From Flavobacteriia bacterium (GTDB lineage: Bacteria; Bacteroidota; Bacteroidia; Flavobacteriales_D; Crocinitomicaceae): a stretch of 64,000 nt of DNA. Location of the stretch: assembly GCA_947490145.1 (NCBI GenBank), contig CANLGD010000005.1, forward strand, positions 17,581 to 81,580. The letters run 5' to 3'. Below the pieces are notes generated by a model that searched no databases, was not told where the DNA came from, and saw nothing but the letters and a program-made list of their open reading frames with translations. A program made the position numbers and the translations under genes. Each line of letters opens with the position of its first letter. The first letter of the stretch is position 1. Positions 59,061 through 64,000 of the stretch are shown piece by piece.

Positions 59061-59834
59061 ATGGAGATTAGCAGAAAATTTGAAAATGGAATTGTTTATC
59101 TTAAACTAAATAGACCTGAAGTTTTTAATTCATTCAACAAAAAAATGGCTTTTTTATTGCAAGAAGAACTAATTTTTGCATCTAAAGATAGTCAAATTCG
59201 TGCAATTGTTTTAACAGGTGAAGGAAAAGCATTTTGTGCTGGGCAAGATTTGGCTGAAGCTACTGATGCTAATGGCCCTGAATTACAGGATATTGTAAAA
59301 AAACATTACAACCCAATAATTACATTAATTCGTTCTTCTGAAAAACCTATTATATGCGCTGTTAATGGTGTTGCAGCAGGAGCTGGTGCAAATATCGCTT
59401 TAGCTTGTGACATAACAATTGCAAAAAAATCTGCTTCTTTCATTCAAGCTTTTTCAAAAATTGGTTTGATACCAGATTCTGGAGGAACTTATTTTTTACC
59501 AAGAATTATTGGTATGCAAAAAGCATTGGCTCTTATGATGACTGGCGATAAAATTTCGGCAGATGAAGCTGAACAAATGAATATGATTTACAAAGCAGTA
59601 GCTGATGAAGATTTTGATTTATTTGTCAAAACATTCAGTGAAAAAATTGCACTTATGCCGACAAAAGCGCTTTTTCTGACTAAAAAAGCAGTAAATGAAA
59701 GTTTTTCTAATAACCTAGAAGGACAATTAAATTTAGAAGAGAAATTACAAACAGAGGCTGGAAAATCGTGCGATTTTAAAGAAGGAGTTCAAGCATTTTT
59801 AGAAAAAAGAAAGCCTGTCTTTAAAGGTAATTAA
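59061..59834 (+). CDS. paaG: Enoyl-CoA hydratase/isomerase family, likely PaaG
   Basis: GEGKAFCAGQDLAEA, CAVNGVAAGAGANIALACDITIA, GLIPDSGGTYFLPRIIGMQKAL; upstream of a 3-hydroxyacyl-CoA dehydrogenase gene. Confidence 0.8.
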   Translation: MEISRKFENGIVYLKLNRPEVFNSFNKKMAFLLQEELIFASKDSQIRAIVLTGEGKAFCAGQDLAEATDANGPELQDIVKKHYNPIITLIRSSEKPIICAVNGVAAGAGANIALACDITIAKKSASFIQAFSKIGLIPDSGGTYFLPRIIGMQKALALMMTGDKISADEAEQMNMIYKAVADEDFDLFVKTFSEKIALMPTKALFLTKKAVNESFSNNLEGQLNLEEKLQTEAGKSCDFKEGVQAFLEKRKPVFKGN

Positions 59835-59839
59835 TAAAT

Positions 59840-60206
59840 ATGTTTCATTTTAAAAACAAAATTTCTTCGATTAAAAAGGTTCAAATTAACTTTTTACCTA
59901 CGATTTTACTTTTTAAATCTTCTATATCTTGTAATCAAGTAAAATTAGATTCTAAAAATGAGGGAATAAGCAAGTCCTATAAATTAAGAATTGCCAATTT
60001 AAATGACTTAATGGTAACAAATATAGATACAGCTGAGGGTGAAATTGATTTGATTAAAAAAGAAGTTGATCAGTCTGGGAAAATCGCAAACCTTAGGATT
60101 AGAAATTATTAGTGCTTTAACAGATTAACTTGAATGAGAAATCTCTTACAATTCAAATGAAGACGGCACCACAATTGGAGTCAATTTCATTGAGATAAAT
60201 TCTTAT
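59840..60206 (+). pseudogene. Probable decayed small lipoprotein or unknown gene between paaG and the 3-hydroxyacyl-CoA dehydrogenase gene
   Basis: ORF 59840-60112 ends early; coding-like fragments continue in other frames (TLGLEIISALTD-stop, EISYNSNEDGTTIGVNFIEINSYHYI-stop). Confidence 0.35.
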
Positions 60207-60241
60207 CATTACATTTAAAATCAAATTTAAAAAAATAACTC

Positions 60242-61393
60242 ATGATAAAAGTTGGAGTTTTAGGATCAGGAACAATGGGTGCTGGAATTGCGCAAGTTGC
60301 AGCTCAAGCAGGACATTTGGTATTTTTAGTTGATTCAAATTTACTTGCTTTAGATAAAGCTAAATTAAACCTTGAAAAAACCTTTGAAAAATTGGTTGAA
60401 AAAGGAAAATTTTCTAGAGAGGAGGCAGATTTAATTATTTCAAGAATTACGTTTACAATCGAAAAATCATCTTTCGCACCTTGTGAAATTGTAATTGAAG
60501 CAATTATTGAAAATTTGGACGTCAAACATTTAGTTTTCAAAGAAATTGAAGAAATTGTTTCTCAGGAATGTATTTTAGCATCAAATACTTCATCCCTTTC
60601 AATTGCTTCAATTGGTTCAGTTTTAAATAATCCGAGCAGAATTATTGGAATCCATTTCTTTAATCCAGCACCTTTAATGCCATTGGTTGAAATCATTCCA
60701 GCAGTTCAAAGTTCAATTGAAATCATTGAAAAATCCAAAAAATTAATTGATTCTTGGAAAAAAATTGGCGTAATTTGTAAAGATACCCCAGGATTTATAG
60801 TGAACCGAGTAGCTCGACCATTTTACGGCGAAGCCTTGAGAATCTACGAAGAAGGAATAGCTGATTTTGCGACTATTGATTGGGCTATGACTGAGATTGG
60901 TGGATTTAAAATGGGTCCTTTCACTTTAATGGATTACATTGGAAATGATGTGAACTATACCGTTACTGAAACTGTTTTTGAAGCATTTTATTATGATCCA
61001 CGATTCAAGCCATCATTTACTCAAAAAAGACACAAAGAAGCAGGATTTTATGGCAGAAAATCTGGAAGAGGATTTTATTCTTATCTAGAAAGTATAGAAA
61101 AACCAGCTCCAAATAAAGATTTAAAAGTAGGAACAGAAATTTTTGACAGAATAATAGCTATGTTAATAAACGAAGCTTATGATGCTTTATTTTTAAACGT
61201 TGCATCCGCGGAGGATATTGATTTAGCGATGAAAAATGGAGTTAATTACCCGCAAGGATTAATAAAATGGTCTGAAGAAATTGGGTTAGAAAAGGTTCTC
61301 TCAAAACTTCAATCTTTATTTGCAGAATATGGAGAAGACAGATATAGACCCAATGTTTTACTAAAGAGATTAGTTGCAAACAAAAATAATTAA
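60242..61393 (+). CDS. paaH: 3-hydroxyacyl-CoA dehydrogenase (PaaH-like)
   Basis: KVGVLGSGTMGAGIAQVAAQAGH, ASNTSSLSIASIGSVLNNPSRIIGIHFFNPAPLMPLVEIIP, KDTPGFIVNRVARPF. Confidence 0.88.
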   Translation: MIKVGVLGSGTMGAGIAQVAAQAGHLVFLVDSNLLALDKAKLNLEKTFEKLVEKGKFSREEADLIISRITFTIEKSSFAPCEIVIEAIIENLDVKHLVFKEIEEIVSQECILASNTSSLSIASIGSVLNNPSRIIGIHFFNPAPLMPLVEIIPAVQSSIEIIEKSKKLIDSWKKIGVICKDTPGFIVNRVARPFYGEALRIYEEGIADFATIDWAMTEIGGFKMGPFTLMDYIGNDVNYTVTETVFEAFYYDPRFKPSFTQKRHKEAGFYGRKSGRGFYSYLESIEKPAPNKDLKVGTEIFDRIIAMLINEAYDALFLNVASAEDIDLAMKNGVNYPQGLIKWSEEIGLEKVLSKLQSLFAEYGEDRYRPNVLLKRLVANKNN

Positions 61394-61403
61394 ACCCAAA
61401 TTT

Positions 61404-61856
61404 ATGAATTTTATAGAGCCAAATTTAGAAACAATATTACCTATTTTAGAAAAATTAACGCAAGACAAAAAACCACTTTGGGGAAAAATGAGTGCGCAAC
61501 GTATGGTTGAACATTTAACTGACACACTTAAAATTGCAACGGGAGAAGGTCCGCAAGAATTAGTAATTGAAGAGGATAAAATTACAAGAATGTTAGCTTT
61601 TTTAGATTCAGATAAAGAAATGGCACAAAATATTACTGTACCTTTTGCTGATGAAAATGAAGTTTTAAGACATGAAGAAATTGAATTGGCTATTGATGAA
61701 TTCATAGAAACTTTTTTATATTTTGAAGAAATTTATGAAATTAATTCAGAATTAACAGAAATTCATCCATTTTATGGACCTCTTAATTTTGAACAATGGC
61801 AAAAATTAAATGCAAAACATTTGACTCATCATTTCAAACAATTTGAATTGTTATAA
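61404..61856 (+). CDS. DinB/DUF1569-like protein
   Basis: Overall pattern WGKMSAQRMVEHLTDTLKIA...FEQWQKLNAKHLTHHFKQF resembles the DinB-like fold; no exact assignment. Confidence 0.6.
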   Translation: MNFIEPNLETILPILEKLTQDKKPLWGKMSAQRMVEHLTDTLKIATGEGPQELVIEEDKITRMLAFLDSDKEMAQNITVPFADENEVLRHEEIELAIDEFIETFLYFEEIYEINSELTEIHPFYGPLNFEQWQKLNAKHLTHHFKQFELL

Positions 61857-62149
61857 ACACTTTGTTGTTTTTTTTGCGACAATCAGCTTAAAAAAATAAT
61901 TAATCGATTGAAAATATTCATTAGACTAGCGGAAATATTCATTTGCACCTCAATCATTCAAAAACAATTCTAATTTTACGTTAGAGTTAGGAAATACATC
62001 AACTTAGAATTTTTCCTTTTGACAATTTTTGTATAGTTTTAGTAGATAATACAGTTTAATAGTTTTTTTGTGGGCATTTTGCGCTTTCATTGTCGAAAAA
62101 TATCTCTGAGTTGATTTTTCATATTTAACAATCAGACCAACTACTTAAG

Positions 62150-62184
62150 AAAGGCTCCTTTTAATCAAAGGAGCCTTTCTTTTT
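62150..62184 (+). terminator. Rho-independent terminator
   Basis: AAAGGCTCCTTTTAATCAAAGGAGCCTTT hairpin followed by a T-rich tract. Confidence 0.75.
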
Positions 62185-62258
62185 ATTTTTTTTCTTTTTT
62201 TTTACTTTTTTATTGTGGGTTTTAAAGTTTTAGTATATTTTTGCGCTAAATATCATTT

Positions 62259-62546
62259 ATGGAAGATTTAGAATACAAACTTATAGAAAAAGAAAACATT
62301 GCATCATTGCATTTTCCTCAAGAAGATATTTTGAAAAGTGTTAAATTACAGCTTGAAAGAAAATCAACAGTTGAAAGAGCTATTTCTTTGGGGAATTTAG
62401 AGCATCAAAAGGTGAAAATTTATTTTTCAGATGATGCAGGAAAAAAAAGAGTTGATACCACTATTTGGGCAGTTACAGACACATCAATTGTTTTAAAGCA
62501 AAATGTAATTTTGCCAATAAATAGGATTCATAAATTAGAAATATAA
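62259..62546 (+). CDS. Conserved hypothetical protein (95 aa)
   Basis: Intact ORF preceded by a TAnnTTTG-like promoter (TATATTTTTGCGC) and closely followed by the next ORF. Confidence 0.6.
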   Translation: MEDLEYKLIEKENIASLHFPQEDILKSVKLQLERKSTVERAISLGNLEHQKVKIYFSDDAGKKRVDTTIWAVTDTSIVLKQNVILPINRIHKLEI

Positions 62547-62572
62547 AATAAATCAAAGAAATATAGTTCAGT

Positions 62573-62941
62573 ATGTCAAAAAAACGTGCCATTGTAAGTT
62601 ACGACAAATTGTCGATTGATCAAAAAAAATTACTTCTTCAAGCATTTCCTGATGGATTTAGCGAGGGAATGACCACCATTAAAACTCCAACAGGCGAAAC
62701 ATTAGAAGCTCTATTGTGGGAAACGGAAGAAATCATTTATTTAGTAAAATTGAATAAACCAACCTTTAAAGCTAAAAGTGTTGATGATGAAGATGATGAT
62801 TTTGATGAAGATGATGAAATCGTAAAAGCAGACGAAGTAAAAGTTGACGAGGATGATGATTTTAATGACGACGAGGAGGATGATTATGACGTTTCTGATC
62901 AAGAGGACGACGAGGATGAGGAGGATGAAAAAGAAGATTAA
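62573..62941 (+). CDS. Small protein with an extremely acidic C-terminal tail
   Basis: Globular N-terminal half (KRAIVSYDKLSIDQKKLLLQAFPDGFSEGM...ALLWETEEIIYLVKL) followed by about 50 residues dominated by D/E. Confidence 0.75.
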   Translation: MSKKRAIVSYDKLSIDQKKLLLQAFPDGFSEGMTTIKTPTGETLEALLWETEEIIYLVKLNKPTFKAKSVDDEDDDFDEDDEIVKADEVKVDEDDDFNDDEEDDYDVSDQEDDEDEEDEKED

Positions 62942-62966
62942 GCTTTTATAAAAAATATTTTGTTGT

Positions 62967-62998
62967 AAACTGTTCAATTAATTTTGAACAGTTTTTTT
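62967..62998 (+). terminator. Rho-independent terminator
   Basis: AAACTGTTCAA / TTGAACAGTTT stem followed by a T run. Confidence 0.8.
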
Positions 62999-63070
62999 AT
63001 TTTATGCTTTTAGAATAAACATAAATAGTAACTATTTTATACAATTCTATTCTGCATTAAAGAAAATATC

Positions 63071-63078
63071 TAACTTTG
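63071..63078 (+). promoter_or_regulatory. Bacteroidota -7 promoter motif upstream of the heme O synthase gene
   Basis: TAACTTTG matches TAnnTTTG. Confidence 0.45.
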
Positions 63079-63110
63079 TGAAAAAAAATAAAGTGAAAAA
63101 CACAAAAAAT

Positions 63111-64000
63111 ATGTCTGAAATGGTTGAATCTACTCAAAAAACGGAACAGGGTAATAAACCAACTTCAAAAGTAAAATCATATATTTCTTTCACTAAACTC
63201 AGATTATCAGCCTTAGTTATTGTATCCGCCCTATCTGGTTACCTTTTTGTCGGTGGACATGATATTATTCAAATCACTTATTTAGTTTTGGGTGGCTTTC
63301 TAGTCACTGCAGCATCAAATGGCTCCAATCAAATTTGGGAGAAAGATTTGGATAAATTAATGAAAAGAACCCAAAACCGTCCACTTCCACAAAATGAAAT
63401 GTCACTAAAAGAAAGTTATTTTGCGGTAATTTTTTGCTTAATTTCTGGTTTAGTTCTGCTTTATCAGTTAAATTTCACAACTGCTATTTTAGGCTTATTA
63501 TCATACGTTTTATACGTTTTTATTTACACTCCCATGAAACGCATAAGCCCTTGGGCAGTCTTAATTGGTGCTTTTCCTGGCGCAATGCCTCCGATGTTAG
63601 GGGCAATTGCGTATACAAATGAATTTGGATTGGTTCCAGGAGTTTTATTTTTTGTTCAATTCATCTGGCAATTTCCACATTTTTGGGCAATTGCTTGGGT
63701 TGTTTATGACGATTACAAAGCTGGTGGTTTTTCTCTACTACCATCGAAAGAAGGTAAATGTAAAGCTTCTGCATTTCAAATTGTAGCATATGCCTTTTTA
63801 TTAATTCCATTCAGTTTGTTGCCATGGGTTTTAGGTTGGACAGGAATTGCCACCTTAATAATTGGAACAATCTCAAGCGCTTGGTTTTTTTGGTACGCCT
63901 ACAAGTTATTTTTAACAACTGATGATAAGGATGCAAAAAAATTAATGTTTGCATCATTTTTATACTTACCGATTATTCAATTCTTATATGTTTTTGATAA
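63111..64000 (+). CDS. ctaB: Protoheme IX farnesyltransferase (heme O synthase), partial at window end
   Basis: ATG at 63111, frame open to window end: SYISFTKLRLSALVIVSALSGYLFVGG, AASNGSNQIWEKDLDKLMKRTQNRPLPQ, VYTPMKR-like IYTPMKRISPWAVLIGAFPGAMPPMLG, FIWQFPHFWAIAWVVYDDYKAGGFSLLP. Confidence 0.93.
   Translation, partial: MSEMVESTQKTEQGNKPTSKVKSYISFTKLRLSALVIVSALSGYLFVGGHDIIQITYLVLGGFLVTAASNGSNQIWEKDLDKLMKRTQNRPLPQNEMSLKESYFAVIFCLISGLVLLYQLNFTTAILGLLSYVLYVFIYTPMKRISPWAVLIGAFPGAMPPMLGAIAYTNEFGLVPGVLFFVQFIWQFPHFWAIAWVVYDDYKAGGFSLLPSKEGKCKASAFQIVAYAFLLIPFSLLPWVLGWTGIATLIIGTISSAWFFWYAYKLFLTTDDKDAKKLMFASFLYLPIIQFLYVFD

Noticed and set aside
62741-62977. 78-aa minus-strand ORF
   Set aside because: Antisense artefact of the GAT/GAA-rich acidic tail; hydrophobic low-complexity translation.
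1-64000. CRISPR arrays, prophage, tRNA genes, transposases
   Set aside because: Looked for direct-repeat/spacer arrays, phage structural motifs, tRNA T-loop signatures and transposase motifs; none recognised by eye.

Overview
This is an AT-rich chromosomal window from a Bacteroidota genome, probably Flavobacteriales. The lineage call rests on T9SS sorting tails, TAnnTTTG promoter motifs and gene content. Most of it is housekeeping: udk, suf (sufA-B-C-D), hemA/C/D, hpt-adk-obgE-queG, gatC, paaZ/paaG/paaH, gpmI, leuS, uvrC, rnpB, sucA-sucB, ahcY, purE and a partial heme O synthase gene. It also holds several large secreted T9SS cargo proteins: a lysyl-endopeptidase-like protease, two M43 metalloproteases and a PKD-rich type B protein. 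No prophage, CRISPR array, tRNA or recognisable transposase was seen. The most interesting signal is in the spacers. A family of palindromic elements built around AGATTGCTTCGCT/AGCGAAGCAATCT occurs alone upstream of queG and as a flanking pair around a frameshifted S23-type four-helix-bundle gene lodged inside the suf operon. The outer arms of that pair match over 35 bp at 33/35, in inverted orientation. Other spacers between co-directional genes have the same imperfect-palindrome architecture but use different short words. Several decayed gene remnants and a TlyA-family protein with eroded SAM-site motifs also deserve follow-up. All calls come from reading the sequence; no database search was run.
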